In this document: in pieces, positions 15,714 through 24,132 of the stretch | How the letters are laid out: each line of letters starts with the position of its first letter | How positions within the stretch are numbered: position 1 is the first letter of the stretch | Source of the DNA: Mucilaginibacter sp. | Lineage (GTDB): Bacteria > Bacteroidota > Bacteroidia > Sphingobacteriales > Sphingobacteriaceae | Length of the DNA stretch: 34,579 nt | NCBI GenBank assembly: GCA_028288085.1 | Contig: JAQBOK010000151.1 | Coordinates: 1-34,579, forward strand | Direction: 5' to 3' | Made by a program: the position numbers and the translations under genes | The notes under the pieces: generated by a model | Told to the model about the DNA's origin: nothing | The model's input: only the letters and a program-made list of their open reading frames with translations | The model's database searches: none

Positions 15714-17002
15714 TATTTTTTATAGGTGATCTTGTAAATTGAACCTTTTGAATCATCACTTACATATAAAGAACCATCTGGTCCTTGTGCCAACCCGCAT
15801 GGGCGATGTACTGCACGACCAGCGGCTGTTTGTTCGGCGGTGCCTGCAAAGCCGTTGGCGAAAACTTCCCATTTACCAAAAGGCTTGCCATTTTTAAATG
15901 GTTGAAAAACCACAAAGTAACCTGCCTGAGGTTCGGGCGCCCTGTTCCACGAACCGTGAAAGGCTATAAAAGCGCCGTTTTTATACTTAGCTGGGAATTG
16001 TGTACCTGTATAAAATAGTAATCCATCAGGGGCCAAGTGACCCGGATAAGCAGCAACCGGATTGATAGCAGTTTGTCCGCCCTCTTTTTTTCCGTCACCG
16101 CCATATTCAGGCATTAATATTTTTTTATGTTGTATCTGGTCGTAGTACATATATGGCCAGCCGGCATTATCGCCTTTCTTTATAGCATATAAACATTCAG
16201 CCGGTAACTCTGCTGACTGTTTTGTGTCATAATATTGAGGAAACAAATCGTGCAGTTGATCGCGCCCGTGTTGCATTACAAAAAGCTGGTTAAGCTGCTT
16301 GTTCCAGTCAAGTCCTACAACATTTCTTAAACCAGTTGCATAGCGTATACCGTCTCCGTAGTGCTGGTTAGGTTTACTGGCGCTAAATTGCCATATACCA
16401 CCCGCTGAATCTAAAATAGGGCAGCCTTTTTGACCCATGGACCCTTTTTGACGGTCCTTTACCTGGCAGGAGTTGGAGTACGCCCCTATGTTAACATATA
16501 AATGCCCAGCGTTATCAAGCGTAATGGCTTTTGCCTCATGCTCGTGCCTGCTCAAAAGGCCCGTAACTATCAGCTCCGGTTTATTGGTATTTACTACTTC
16601 ATTTTGGGCATTCAGTTTATAACGGTATACTTCTTCGTCGGTTGAGGCATACAAATAGCCATTTTTAACATAAATACCCGTACCACCATTGCCAAAGGTT
16701 GCTTTTACTTCGGCTTTGCCGTTGGCCTGGTGTAATAGAAGGATGCCCTTTCCGTCTTTGGCCCCTTGTAGCTTTACATAGATCTCGCCTTGGGGCGTAA
16801 CAAACAAATGACGTGCGGCCCCCAAATTTTCGGCAATTACACTTGCACTAAAGCCAGGCTGAAGTGTAAGGCTTGCATTATCCGCTGGAGCGTTATAATG
16901 GTTAAGTTTTGAACGCAGGTCACTTTTTAAAGCAACGAGCGATGATATTCCGGCAATTGCCAATACTGGCAATAGTATGGTTCCCCAGATTTTTCTTTTC
17001 AT
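15713..17002 (-). CDS. PQQ-dependent sugar dehydrogenase-like beta-propeller (GSDH/L-sorbosone dehydrogenase family)
   Basis: The protein has 429 residues with an N-terminal signal or anchor (about residues 5-25). Family landmarks are LQPGFSASVIAENLGAARHL at the start of the propeller, IRYATGLRNVVGLDWN, FVMQHGRDQL, GDNAGWPYMYYD, PDGLLFYTG, FIAFHGSWNR and the closing HRPCGLAQGPDGSLYVSDD. Such proteins oxidise sugars or related alcohols in the periplasm using PQQ. No pqq biosynthesis genes lie in this window, so the cofactor would come from elsewhere in the genome or from outside. Substrate is unknown. Overlaps the cytochrome gene by 1 nt; a perfect -7 element lies 20 nt upstream of the start. 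Confidence 0.9.
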   Translation of the reverse strand: MKRKIWGTILLPVLAIAGISSLVALKSDLRSKLNHYNAPADNASLTLQPGFSASVIAENLGAARHLFVTPQGEIYVKLQGAKDGKGILLLHQANGKAEVKATFGNGGTGIYVKNGYLYASTDEEVYRYKLNAQNEVVNTNKPELIVTGLLSRHEHEAKAITLDNAGHLYVNIGAYSNSCQVKDRQKGSMGQKGCPILDSAGGIWQFSASKPNQHYGDGIRYATGLRNVVGLDWNKQLNQLFVMQHGRDQLHDLFPQYYDTKQSAELPAECLYAIKKGDNAGWPYMYYDQIQHKKILMPEYGGDGKKEGGQTAINPVAAYPGHLAPDGLLFYTGTQFPAKYKNGAFIAFHGSWNRAPEPQAGYFVVFQPFKNGKPFGKWEVFANGFAGTAEQTAAGRAVHRPCGLAQGPDGSLYVSDDSKGSIYKITYKK

Positions 17003-17022
17003 GACAGTATGTATTTGAAAGT

Positions 17023-17030
17023 CAAATTTA
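17023..17030 (-). promoter_or_regulatory. -7 promoter element of the dehydrogenase/cytochrome operon
   Basis: Minus-strand TAAATTTG matches TAnnTTTG fully and ends 20 nt before the ATG at 17002. No TTTG is seen at the expected upstream distance. The remainder of the 276-nt divergent gap to 17278 is very AT-rich and shows no supported gene. Confidence 0.4.
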
Positions 17031-17278
17031 AATGAATATACAGCAAAAATGGAAATGTGTTTTGTATCAATCCAATGACATGGTTTTTTATATGTCAGTT
17101 GCTTTGCTGGTATTATTCATCAAAAATTCATTTAGAAAATAATTATATTCTGTTAATGTATGGCTATTCAAAATTAAATTTTTAATAATAGAAACTTATT
17201 CATTTATTATATTGATATATTAAACCTTTGCAGATAAGCATTGTCATAACTGTATAAATTTTTAATAATTTAAATAAT

Positions 17279-17959
17279 ATGAAAAAGATAGTTTTAATAT
17301 CAGCAATAGTGATGAGCGGTTTATATTATAATACTGCAAATGCACAAATTAGATTACGCTTAGGTTTTCATTTCGGAGCCCGCCCGGTTTATGAACCTGC
17401 AAGGGTAGTAGTTGAACAACAAACACCGGTTGAGTATAATGAACCAACTAATTACGACGGCGACGAGGATTATTATTACTTACCGGATGTAGATGCTTAT
17501 TACAGCGTGCCAGAACAATGCTATTATTATAATGATGGTGGACAATGGGTGTCGGCAGCTTATTTGCCAGGCGCATATCATAATTATGACTGGCGCAACG
17601 AACGCAGATTTGAAGTGCGTGCACCAAGGCCTTTTATGCATAATAACTACTACAGGGCTCAATATAATGGGGTAGCATTTAATGGCAGATGGAATGAGCG
17701 TAATTTTAATCATGAAAATTATGTTAATGCAAACTTAAACCACGATCAATACAGAAGAGACGATCATAGGTTTGACAATAACCGTCAATATGATCAAAAT
17801 CGTGGTCAGCAAAATTTTGACGGAAACAGGAGGGTAGACAATCGTCAGTATGATCAAAATCGTTCCCGTAACACAAACACCCAGCAACATTTTGCCCAAA
17901 ATGTCCGCCAGAACAATAATAGGGATGAAAGGGGCGATCATCGCCAGGGCAGGTTCTAA
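17279..17959 (+). CDS. Secreted Asn/Gln/Arg/Tyr-rich protein with repeats
   Basis: This 226-residue protein has a signal peptide (MKKIVLISAIVMSG...NTANAQ, cut near residue 23). The central part has clustered tyrosines (DYYYLPDVDAYYSVPEQCYYY, then GGQWVSAAYLPGAYHNYDW), a block I associate with a conserved Sphingobacteriales secreted protein of unknown function. From about residue 140 it becomes a low-complexity Asn/Asp/Gln/Arg tail containing two copies of RQYDQNR, encoded by a 21-nt repeat with one mismatch (17783-17803 and 17843-17863, exact 60-nt period). Function is unknown. An extracellular or matrix role is only a guess. Confidence 0.8.
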   Translation: MKKIVLISAIVMSGLYYNTANAQIRLRLGFHFGARPVYEPARVVVEQQTPVEYNEPTNYDGDEDYYYLPDVDAYYSVPEQCYYYNDGGQWVSAAYLPGAYHNYDWRNERRFEVRAPRPFMHNNYYRAQYNGVAFNGRWNERNFNHENYVNANLNHDQYRRDDHRFDNNRQYDQNRGQQNFDGNRRVDNRQYDQNRSRNTNTQQHFAQNVRQNNNRDERGDHRQGRF

Positions 17960-17977
17960 ACTCTATATAAAATGAAC

Positions 17978-18004
17978 AACCACCTTGCATAGCGGGTGGT
18001 TTTT
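17978..18004 (+). terminator. Intrinsic terminator after the secreted repeat protein
   Basis: AACCACC (17978-17984) pairs with GGTGGTT (17995-18001), loop 10 nt, followed by TTT. It begins 18 nt after the stop codon. Confidence 0.75.
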
Positions 18005-18019
18005 CATTGTTATATTATG

Positions 18020-18970
18020 TTAATAACTGCTTGCAATATTTAATTGATTTATAGCATCAGGCGCCAGGTTAAGCCATATCGCTTTAGTTATTTCATTTAA
18101 TTGCTTTGTGGATGTGGCGCTTGCTATTGGCGCTGTAATGCCTGGTCTGGCTATAACCCAGGCCAAAGCTACGCTGGCGGGGTTGGCATCATATTCTGCT
18201 GCAATTTTATCTAATGCTGCTAAAATTTTATAACCACGCGGGTTTAAAAATTTCTTTATTCCCTGTCCTCGGCTACTTTTCGAAATGTCATTTTCTGAAC
18301 GATACTTGCCAGTTAAAAACCCACTGGCTAAAGAATAATAGGTAATCACACCCAATCCGTTTTCGTGGCAAACTGCTTCCAGTTCTTTTTCATAATCTTC
18401 ACGGGCATATAAGTTATATTCGGGTTGCATGGTTTGGTATGATGCGAAATTGTTATCGCTGCTTACTTTCAAAGCTTCTTTAAGGCGGCCGGCCTCATAG
18501 TTTGATGCTCCTATTGCTCTTACTTTTCCCTGTTTTATCAAAGCTGTAAAAGCTTCCAGCGTTTCGGCCAAAGGTGTATTCTTGTCGTCATCATGTGACT
18601 GATACAAGTCGATATAGTCCGTTTGCAGGCGTTTTAATGAGTCTTCAACAGCTTTGGTTATGTATGCTTTAGAAAGGCCTTTTTTATCGGGCCCCATTGG
18701 CTTGCCTACTTTTGTAGCTATGATCACCTCGTTACGTTTTCCGGATCTTTTAAGCCAATTGCCAATTATTGTTTCAGAATCTCCGCCTTTATTTCCGGGT
18801 ACCCAGGTAGAATAAACATCAGCCGTATCAATAAAATCTAATCCCGAATCAACAAAAGCATCCAATAAATTAAACGAGGTTTGCTCGTCTGCTGTCCACC
18901 CAAATACATTGCCTCCAAAGCAGAAAGGGGCAACTTTGATACCCGATCTGCCTAATTCACGTTTTTCCAT
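18020..18970 (-). CDS. Aldo/keto reductase
   Basis: This NAD(P)H-dependent oxidoreductase is a TIM barrel of 316 residues from the ATG at 18970. The catalytic tetrad is present: Asp48 and Tyr53 in FIDTADVYSTW, Lys87 in VIIATKVGK and His126 in IDLYQSHDDD. The opening MEKRELGRSGIKVAPFCFGGN is the standard first strand. The frame also extends 18 codons further up to 19024, but that stretch overlaps the preceding gene and has no family similarity. Substrate cannot be deduced. It starts 14 nt after the stop of the 18985-19212 gene, so the two form a small operon. Confidence 0.92.
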   Translation of the reverse strand: MEKRELGRSGIKVAPFCFGGNVFGWTADEQTSFNLLDAFVDSGLDFIDTADVYSTWVPGNKGGDSETIIGNWLKRSGKRNEVIIATKVGKPMGPDKKGLSKAYITKAVEDSLKRLQTDYIDLYQSHDDDKNTPLAETLEAFTALIKQGKVRAIGASNYEAGRLKEALKVSSDNNFASYQTMQPEYNLYAREDYEKELEAVCHENGLGVITYYSLASGFLTGKYRSENDISKSSRGQGIKKFLNPRGYKILAALDKIAAEYDANPASVALAWVIARPGITAPIASATSTKQLNEITKAIWLNLAPDAINQLNIASSY

Positions 18971-18984
18971 ATGAGGAATATAAT

Positions 18985-19212
18985 TTATTGTTTTGTTATC
19001 AATTCCGCCAGTTCGTCTATCCATCCAGAAAGATAAGGTTCTGTTCCATCAACTCTTACCCATCCGCCTCTTGGGTTTCTGGCAATAACAAGGTGTAAGG
19101 TTTCATCTATTGATTTAAAGTCCCAGGCCTGGCTGCCATCAAAACTGGTTTCGGTAACTACTCCTTCTATCGGGCTATCGGAGCCTGTTAATATTGCATC
19201 AAATTGTTCCAT
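18985..19212 (-). CDS. Small conserved-looking hypothetical protein
   Basis: This soluble 75-residue protein starts at the ATG at 19212 (MEQFDAILTGSDSPIEGVV); an alternative TTG lies three codons upstream. It has no Cys, signal or membrane segment. The pattern (VVTETSFDGSQAWDF, LHLVIARNPRGGWVRVDG, then a helix WIDELAELITKQ) reads as a compact alpha/beta domain. I do not recognise a named family. It lies 14 nt upstream of the aldo/keto reductase on the same strand, and TGTAA-TGG-TTACA (19223-19235) sits just before its start. Confidence 0.7.
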   Translation of the reverse strand: MEQFDAILTGSDSPIEGVVTETSFDGSQAWDFKSIDETLHLVIARNPRGGWVRVDGTEPYLSGWIDELAELITKQ

Positions 19213-19270
19213 AGTTATCAAATGTAATGGTTACAACATCCGGTTCAGTTATGTGTTTTATATTTTTACC

Positions 19271-19303
19271 CTTGCATGAATATTTATTATAATGGTAGTT
19301 TTG
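19271..19303 (+). promoter_or_regulatory. Predicted promoter of the DUF3820 gene
   Basis: CTTG (19271-19274), a 21-nt spacer and TAGTTTTG (19296-19303), an exact TAnnTTTG match. The -7 element ends 4 nt before the GTG start at 19308. Confidence 0.45.
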
Positions 19304-19307
19304 CACG

Positions 19308-19547
19308 GTGGAAAATTTAAGCCCAGATCCTAAAATTTTAACCGACATAGTAATTACCAAAATGCCTTTTGGTAAATATAAAGGTACGCTGATATGTGAT
19401 TTGCCGGTATCCTACCTAGAATGGTTTAAAAACAAGGGATTTCCGCCGGGTAAAATGGGCATGTTGCTATCAAGTGTTTATGAGATAAAAATTAATGGGA
19501 TGAGCAGCATACTTACAATGGTAAAAATGGCCATTAAGAAATCCTGA
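19308..19547 (+). CDS. DUF3820 family small protein
   Basis: This 79-residue protein has the recognisable DUF3820 (QSregVF_b) core: KMPFGKYKGTLICDLPVSYL, then EWFKNKGFPPGKMGMLLSSVYE. The start is GTG at 19308, the only plausible one given the promoter and conserved core position. Members are widespread; no biochemical function is settled, and the virulence-factor name of the Pfam family should not be carried over. It is divergent from the hypothetical/aldo-keto reductase pair. Confidence 0.85.
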   Translation: MENLSPDPKILTDIVITKMPFGKYKGTLICDLPVSYLEWFKNKGFPPGKMGMLLSSVYEIKINGMSSILTMVKMAIKKS

Positions 19548-19600
19548 TAGGCAATAACTATAATTACTCACTCATGACGAACGGAAACAACCTATACTGC

Positions 19601-19608
19601 TATGTTTG
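19601..19608 (+). promoter_or_regulatory. -7 promoter element of msrA
   Basis: TATGTTTG matches TAnnTTTG fully and ends 30 nt before the ATG at 19639. It helps decide that start, because the longer frame would begin inside the promoter element itself. No -33 TTTG is evident. Confidence 0.4.
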
Positions 19609-19638
19609 CGTATGTTTATGAAAGTGAATATTAAATTT

Positions 19639-20286
19639 ATGAAAAGATTATCATTGTACATTTTGGCACTATTGTTATTCTGGAGTTGTGCAAACGGACA
19701 ATCCACAACCGATTTCGCACCCGTGCCACAACCCAAAGCCGGTGAAAAACTCGCTACCTTTGGTGGTGGTTGTTTCTGGAGCATGAGTGAGGCCATGTCT
19801 GAATTAAAGGGCGTAAACAAAGTTGTATCCGGCTATGCGGGTGGAGCAAAAAAGAACCCGACCTATGAGGAAGTAAGTTCACGGGAAACCGGCCACGCGG
19901 AAGTGGTACAGGTATATTATGATCCAAACGTGATAAGTTACGCTAAACTGGCAGAAGCCTTCTTTTTTGCACACGATCCAACAGAACTTAACCGCCAGGG
20001 CCCGGATGAAGGTACCGACTACCGCTCTATAGCATTTTACCGCACACCAGAAGAGAAGACTATTTTACTTGATATTATTAAAAAAGTTAACAGTACAAAG
20101 CATTACACCGAACCCATAGTTACACAGGTAGTTCCTTTTGCCGCTTTTTATCCTGCAGAAAAGTATCACCAGGGATATTACAGGCTTCACGGAGATAACC
20201 CATACATATCCAATGTGTCTGAACCTAAAGTTATGAAATTCAGAAAGGCGGAGAAAGCGGAATTAAAACCAGAGTTTCAGAAATAA
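19639..20286 (+). CDS. msrA: Peptide-methionine (S)-S-oxide reductase, lipoprotein form
   Basis: MsrA reduces the S epimer of methionine sulfoxide in oxidised proteins. From the ATG at 19639 it has 215 residues. An N-terminal lipoprotein-type signal (MKRLSLYILALLLFWSC, Cys17) places it in the envelope. The catalytic motif is GGGCFWSMSEAM with Cys45 and Glu51; GYAGG, GHAEVVQVYYDP and YHQGYYR follow in the normal order. The only other cysteine is the lipobox one, so there is no resolving cysteine and an external reductant acting on the sulfenic acid is expected. The frame runs 11 codons further upstream to a TTG, but the signal peptide and the promoter support 19639. Confidence 0.95.
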   Translation: MKRLSLYILALLLFWSCANGQSTTDFAPVPQPKAGEKLATFGGGCFWSMSEAMSELKGVNKVVSGYAGGAKKNPTYEEVSSRETGHAEVVQVYYDPNVISYAKLAEAFFFAHDPTELNRQGPDEGTDYRSIAFYRTPEEKTILLDIIKKVNSTKHYTEPIVTQVVPFAAFYPAEKYHQGYYRLHGDNPYISNVSEPKVMKFRKAEKAELKPEFQK

Positions 20287-20290
20287 ATTA

Positions 20291-20317
20291 AAAATGTCCC
20301 GATTTTTGGGACATTTT
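20291..20317. terminator. Bidirectional intrinsic terminator between msrA and corA
   Basis: AAAATGTCCC (20291-20300) pairs perfectly with GGGACATTTT (20308-20317) over a 7-nt loop. T-runs follow on the plus strand and on the minus strand, so it can serve both converging genes. Confidence 0.88.
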
Positions 20318-20325
20318 TTGTATGA

Positions 20326-21453
20326 TCATAGTTTACTGAACCAGCCCTTTTTCCAGAATATAATAACCTGTATTACTGCAATAACCAACATGCCCAGCAA
20401 CGCATAAATATATCCATGCGGGGCATATAGTTCGGGAAGGTTAGCAGGCATCACTTTATTTGTAACAGGGTCAACCCTTGCAAAATTCATCCCATAAACG
20501 CCTGCTATAAAGGTTAACGGGATAAATATTACCGATATGATGGTTAGTACCTTCATGATCTCATTCATGCGGTTGCTCACCATTGAAAGGTACAAGTCAA
20601 TGATGCTTGATGTGATTTCCTTGTAATTCTCCACCAGGTCCATTATCTGGATACAATGATCGTAGGCATCCCGCAGAAATATTTTTACTTCGGGTAATAT
20701 CAACGTATTCTCTGTACGTATCATCTCATTGATCTTGTCCCTTTCGGGCCAGCTGGCACGCCTTATAATAATTAATATTCTTTTAATGGCCTGCGCATTA
20801 TACATAACACTTTTATCAGCATCCTTATATAAATGGTCCTCAATCTCATCAAGCATATCACCTATCTGGGCCATCAGTACAAAGTAATTATCAAGAATGG
20901 TATCTGTTAAAGCATAGCACATGTATCCGGGTCCGGCAGTACGAATAGCACCTTTACCTGCTTTAAGACGGTTTTTTACTGCTTCAAAATATTCTTCATG
21001 TGTTTCTTCAAAACTGATAATGATGTTTTTTTTAACTAAAACCGAAAACTGGCAATTTACGAGTTCACTATCTTTGTTAAAATGTATAATCCGGCTTGTG
21101 GTAAACACATAGTCATCATATTCATCAAATTTTGGACGTTGATGTGTATTTACAATATCTTCAAGTACAAGCGGATTAATATCAAGGTGCGCACCTATCT
21201 GCTCTATTAGCTCGGCATCACCTAATCCTTTAATTTGTATCCAATGAGTATGGTTCCTGCATTTTTCAAATTGCTCAAGTATTACTTTAAGATTTTTACC
21301 CTCCGAGCTCACCAATTCATCGTTGTTATAGCTATAAACCATTATTATTGGTTTCAATGCTTCGTCTGGTATAGTAATTGATCCAGGCGTTTCTCCAACT
21401 TTAACCTTTTGCCTTTGTGTTTTATAACGGATCCGTTTTACTTGGTTACTCAT
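20326..21453 (-). CDS. corA: CorA family magnesium/divalent cation channel
   Basis: The protein has 375 residues: a large cytoplasmic N-terminal domain, a long helix, then two C-terminal membrane segments at about 300-320 and 345-367. The selectivity motif GMN is at 321-323 (GVYGMNF), and the loop before the last helix (NLPELYAPHGY) is acidic as expected. Homopentamers conduct Mg2+ and sometimes Co2+ or Ni2+. The gene abuts the WbqC-like gene with no spacing, so they are probably one transcript. MgtE at 31518-32873 is a second, unrelated Mg2+ transporter in the window. Confidence 0.95.
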   Translation of the reverse strand: MSNQVKRIRYKTQRQKVKVGETPGSITIPDEALKPIIMVYSYNNDELVSSEGKNLKVILEQFEKCRNHTHWIQIKGLGDAELIEQIGAHLDINPLVLEDIVNTHQRPKFDEYDDYVFTTSRIIHFNKDSELVNCQFSVLVKKNIIISFEETHEEYFEAVKNRLKAGKGAIRTAGPGYMCYALTDTILDNYFVLMAQIGDMLDEIEDHLYKDADKSVMYNAQAIKRILIIIRRASWPERDKINEMIRTENTLILPEVKIFLRDAYDHCIQIMDLVENYKEITSSIIDLYLSMVSNRMNEIMKVLTIISVIFIPLTFIAGVYGMNFARVDPVTNKVMPANLPELYAPHGYIYALLGMLVIAVIQVIIFWKKGWFSKL

Positions 21454-22065
21454 TTATAAATAATTAAGGGATTGTGGTCCCTGGTTAAATAATAAGTCAA
21501 TGATGCTTAAATTTTTCATAAAGCCATGCCGCTCATCAAAAACCTGGAAATATGGTTTTTGTTGAAAGGGTAATAGTTTTTTGGGATTAATGCTTTGCCT
21601 TAGATCAACCAAATTGGGATACTCCGCCTCATAGCTTTCTGTATAGCTAATAGTTGTTTTTATCTTTAATTGTTTTAATATCACTTGCAGCAACTTCTCA
21701 TTATAATCAAATAAGAAAGTTTCTTTTGTTTCATAAAAGGGGGCGAATTCATCCTCGTAATATTCAAAATAAGCCGAACGGCGATAACAACTTTGTAAAC
21801 CCATCCAATGTAATCGTTGCCAGTTAAAATCATAGCTTATTTTTACATCCTTTATCGGTTTGTGCACCTTGGAGCCACGCACTACGGGAACAACAAGTGT
21901 GAGTAAGCCATCGGGTGAGTAAATATTAGCACGGTTACGATAGGTTTGCTTGGGAAAATGCTCGTGCCTTTCTATCACAATATCAGGGTTGTAAATATTT
22001 AACTGTGTAAAATATTCAACCGGCGGCAGATAAAACATGGGCAGTACAGTGCCTTTCTCAATCAT
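21454..22065 (-). CDS. WbqC-like family protein
   Basis: The protein has 203 residues from the ATG at 22065. The conserved WbqC opening VLPMFYLPPVEYFTQL is followed by HFPKQTYRNRANIYSPDG, LTLVVPVVRG, KPIKDVKISYDFNWQRLHW and a block of acidic/aromatic residues. The longer frame begins at a TTG at 22086 only 15 nt from the divergent gene; the ATG seven codons on fits the family better. WbqC was first found in an O-antigen locus, but in Bacteroidota it is usually a single chromosomal gene of unknown reaction. Stop codon and the corA start are directly adjacent. Confidence 0.88.
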   Translation of the reverse strand: MIEKGTVLPMFYLPPVEYFTQLNIYNPDIVIERHEHFPKQTYRNRANIYSPDGLLTLVVPVVRGSKVHKPIKDVKISYDFNWQRLHWMGLQSCYRRSAYFEYYEDEFAPFYETKETFLFDYNEKLLQVILKQLKIKTTISYTESYEAEYPNLVDLRQSINPKKLLPFQQKPYFQVFDERHGFMKNLSIIDLLFNQGPQSLNYL

Positions 22066-22101
22066 ATATTCTATGTTTGTGTTCAAAATTCGGATAAAAT
22101 A

Positions 22102-22998
22102 ATGATAAAAAAAGGGCTTTCACATTTAGGTGTATTCTTTTTGTACCTGATCTCGTTATTGCCTTTTTGGTTTTTGTACTTTATATCAGATATCCTGTTT
22201 ATCATTATTTATTATGTTGTAGGTTATCGAAAAAAAGTGGTTCAGCTAAATCTGCAAAATGCTTTTCCCGAAAAAACTGTGGAGGAACGGCACGATATTG
22301 AACGGAAATTCTACAAATACTTTGCCGATCTGATGGTGGAGACCATAAAAATGATCAGTATTTCTCCTGAAGAATTAAGTAGGCGGGTAATCCCCACTAA
22401 CCCCAACATTGTGCAACAATTGCTTGATATTGATAAAAGCATAATTGCTGTTGCCGGGCATTATTGTAATTGGGAAATGGCCGCATTAAACGTAACTGCT
22501 GTTACAAAAAAGAAGTTTATGATCATTTATAAGCCATTATCAAGCGCTATTTTTGATGAATTTTTTATTAAGACCCGCTCACGCTTCAGAGGCATACCCG
22601 TAGCTATGAAAATGGTACTTCGTAAAATGGTTGAATTTAAAAATGAGGCCACTATTACTGTCCTGTTAGGAGACCAGACGCCTGTTAAACACGAAGCAGT
22701 CTATTTCACCACTTTTTTGAACCAGCCCACAGCCGTATTTTTGGGCCCGGAGAAAATGGCGAGATCATTTGATTGCATGGTGGTTTTTTATGATATGAGG
22801 AGGATAAAAAGGGGATACTATTCTTATACCGCCGTTCCATTAATTGAAAACTCGAAAGAAACCGACCCTTACGAAATTACAAAAGCGCATGTACACTATC
22901 TTGAAAAGGTGATAAGGGAAGAACCGCAGTATTGGTTGTGGTCACACCGCCGTTGGAAATTTAAGCCAGAAGATATTGCTAATGCCATTGTTGATTAG
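22102..22998 (+). CDS. LpxL/HtrB-type lipid A acyltransferase family protein
   Basis: This 298-residue inner-membrane enzyme has a hydrophobic N-terminal anchor (residues 10-40). The catalytic HX4E motif is GHYCNWEMAALN with His120 and Glu125. GDQTPVKHEAVYFTTFLNQPT matches the second conserved block of the family, and the C-terminal LWSHRRWKFKP is diagnostic for lysophospholipid/lipid A acyltransferases. It likely adds a secondary acyl chain to lipid A or a related lipid. It is divergent from the WbqC-like gene with a 36-nt gap and 97 nt upstream of a glycosyltransferase, so this is a cell-envelope block. Confidence 0.92.
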   Translation: MIKKGLSHLGVFFLYLISLLPFWFLYFISDILFIIIYYVVGYRKKVVQLNLQNAFPEKTVEERHDIERKFYKYFADLMVETIKMISISPEELSRRVIPTNPNIVQQLLDIDKSIIAVAGHYCNWEMAALNVTAVTKKKFMIIYKPLSSAIFDEFFIKTRSRFRGIPVAMKMVLRKMVEFKNEATITVLLGDQTPVKHEAVYFTTFLNQPTAVFLGPEKMARSFDCMVVFYDMRRIKRGYYSYTAVPLIENSKETDPYEITKAHVHYLEKVIREEPQYWLWSHRRWKFKPEDIANAIVD

Positions 22999-23095
22999 TT
23001 AATAGTCCAGAGTATTTCTTATCATTGAATAATATCCAACTAAAAATTTATAATTGCACAAAGATTACTGACTACGGTAGAATGATAAATACTAA

Positions 23096-24127
23096 ATGAC
23101 AAATACGCCTAAAGTTGCCGTAGTAATTTTAAACTGGAACGGTATAAAACACCTTAGTGAATTTCTGCCTTCTGTACTGGCCTCTACATGGCCCGATCTG
23201 GATATAATTGTGGGCGATAATGGCTCGACAGACAGGTCTGTGGATTTTTTAAAGAATAACTTTCCCACTGTTAAGATTATTCAAAACGATCAGAATTATG
23301 GCTTTACCGGTGGTTACAACCGGGTATTGAAACAAGTTGAAGCTGATTATTTCATCTTACTTAATTCTGATGTAGAGGTGCATAATGGTTGGATAGAACC
23401 TGTGATAGCATTAATGGAAAGTGATTCAATGATAGCGGCTGCAGCTCCTAAAATAAAATCATTTGCAGAAAAAGACCATTTTGAACATGCTGGCGCCGCC
23501 GGAGGATTTATTGATAGTTTTGGTTATCCTTTTTGCCGCGGACGTATGTTTTATGAAATAGAAGCAGATAAAGGGCAGTACGAACAATCGGGTGAAGTGT
23601 TTTGGGCATCAGGCGCAGCCATGTTTGTTAAAAAAGATTGCTGGGGACTGGCAGGCGGGTTTGACGAGCGCTTTTTTGCGCACATGGAAGAAATAGATCT
23701 ATGCTGGCGTTTGAAAAATATGGGCTATAAAATAATGTATTGTGCCCAGTCAGAAGTTTACCATGTTGGCGGTGGAACATTAAATACTGAAAATCCTTTT
23801 AAAACATATCTCAACTTCAGGAATAACCTGCTCTTGCTTAAAAATAACCTCTCATTTCTGCGGGCAACGGCTGTTATTTTTATGCGGTTTTGGATGGATC
23901 TGTTGGCAATAGTACGTTTCTTAAATGAAGGTAAACGAAAAGATGCCTGGGCGATAAGCCGGGCGCATCAAAATTTTGTATTACATATCTTTCAACGCGG
24001 GCCAAAAACAATTAAAAGGAGCAATCTTCCAAGCCTTAAAGGAATGTACAAACGAAGCATCGTTTGGGATTTCTTTATCAAAAAGAAAAGAACATTTAGC
24101 TCGCTTGAGGCCGATAATTTTTATTAG
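23096..24127 (+). CDS. Glycosyltransferase family 2 protein (rhamnosyltransferase-like)
   Basis: The protein has 343 residues with a GT-A fold: VAVVILNWNG at the start, DNGSTD (Asp41) for nucleotide binding, FILLNSDVEV with the DXD-type position at Asp92, a GEVFWASGAAMFVKKDCW acceptor block and ERFFAHMEEIDLCWRL with the catalytic-base region. The ending lacks obvious membrane spans beyond one hydrophobic stretch near 260-275. The donor and acceptor are unknown; an envelope polysaccharide or glycolipid role is suggested by the neighbouring acyltransferase. A weak promoter (ATTG-N21-TATAATTG, 23049-23056) lies upstream. It ends 5 nt from the convergent MscS gene. Confidence 0.9.
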   Translation: MTNTPKVAVVILNWNGIKHLSEFLPSVLASTWPDLDIIVGDNGSTDRSVDFLKNNFPTVKIIQNDQNYGFTGGYNRVLKQVEADYFILLNSDVEVHNGWIEPVIALMESDSMIAAAAPKIKSFAEKDHFEHAGAAGGFIDSFGYPFCRGRMFYEIEADKGQYEQSGEVFWASGAAMFVKKDCWGLAGGFDERFFAHMEEIDLCWRLKNMGYKIMYCAQSEVYHVGGGTLNTENPFKTYLNFRNNLLLLKNNLSFLRATAVIFMRFWMDLLAIVRFLNEGKRKDAWAISRAHQNFVLHIFQRGPKTIKRSNLPSLKGMYKRSIVWDFFIKKKRTFSSLEADNFY

Positions 24128-24132
24128 CCAAA

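Noticed and set aside
17480..17990. Several overlapping frames on both strands inside the repeat protein gene
   Set aside because: They come from the biased base composition of the Asn/Tyr/Gln-rich gene; only the frame with a signal peptide is convincing.
18971..19024. 18-codon N-terminal extension of the aldo/keto reductase
   Set aside because: It overlaps the end of the small upstream gene and precedes the standard first beta strand of the family.
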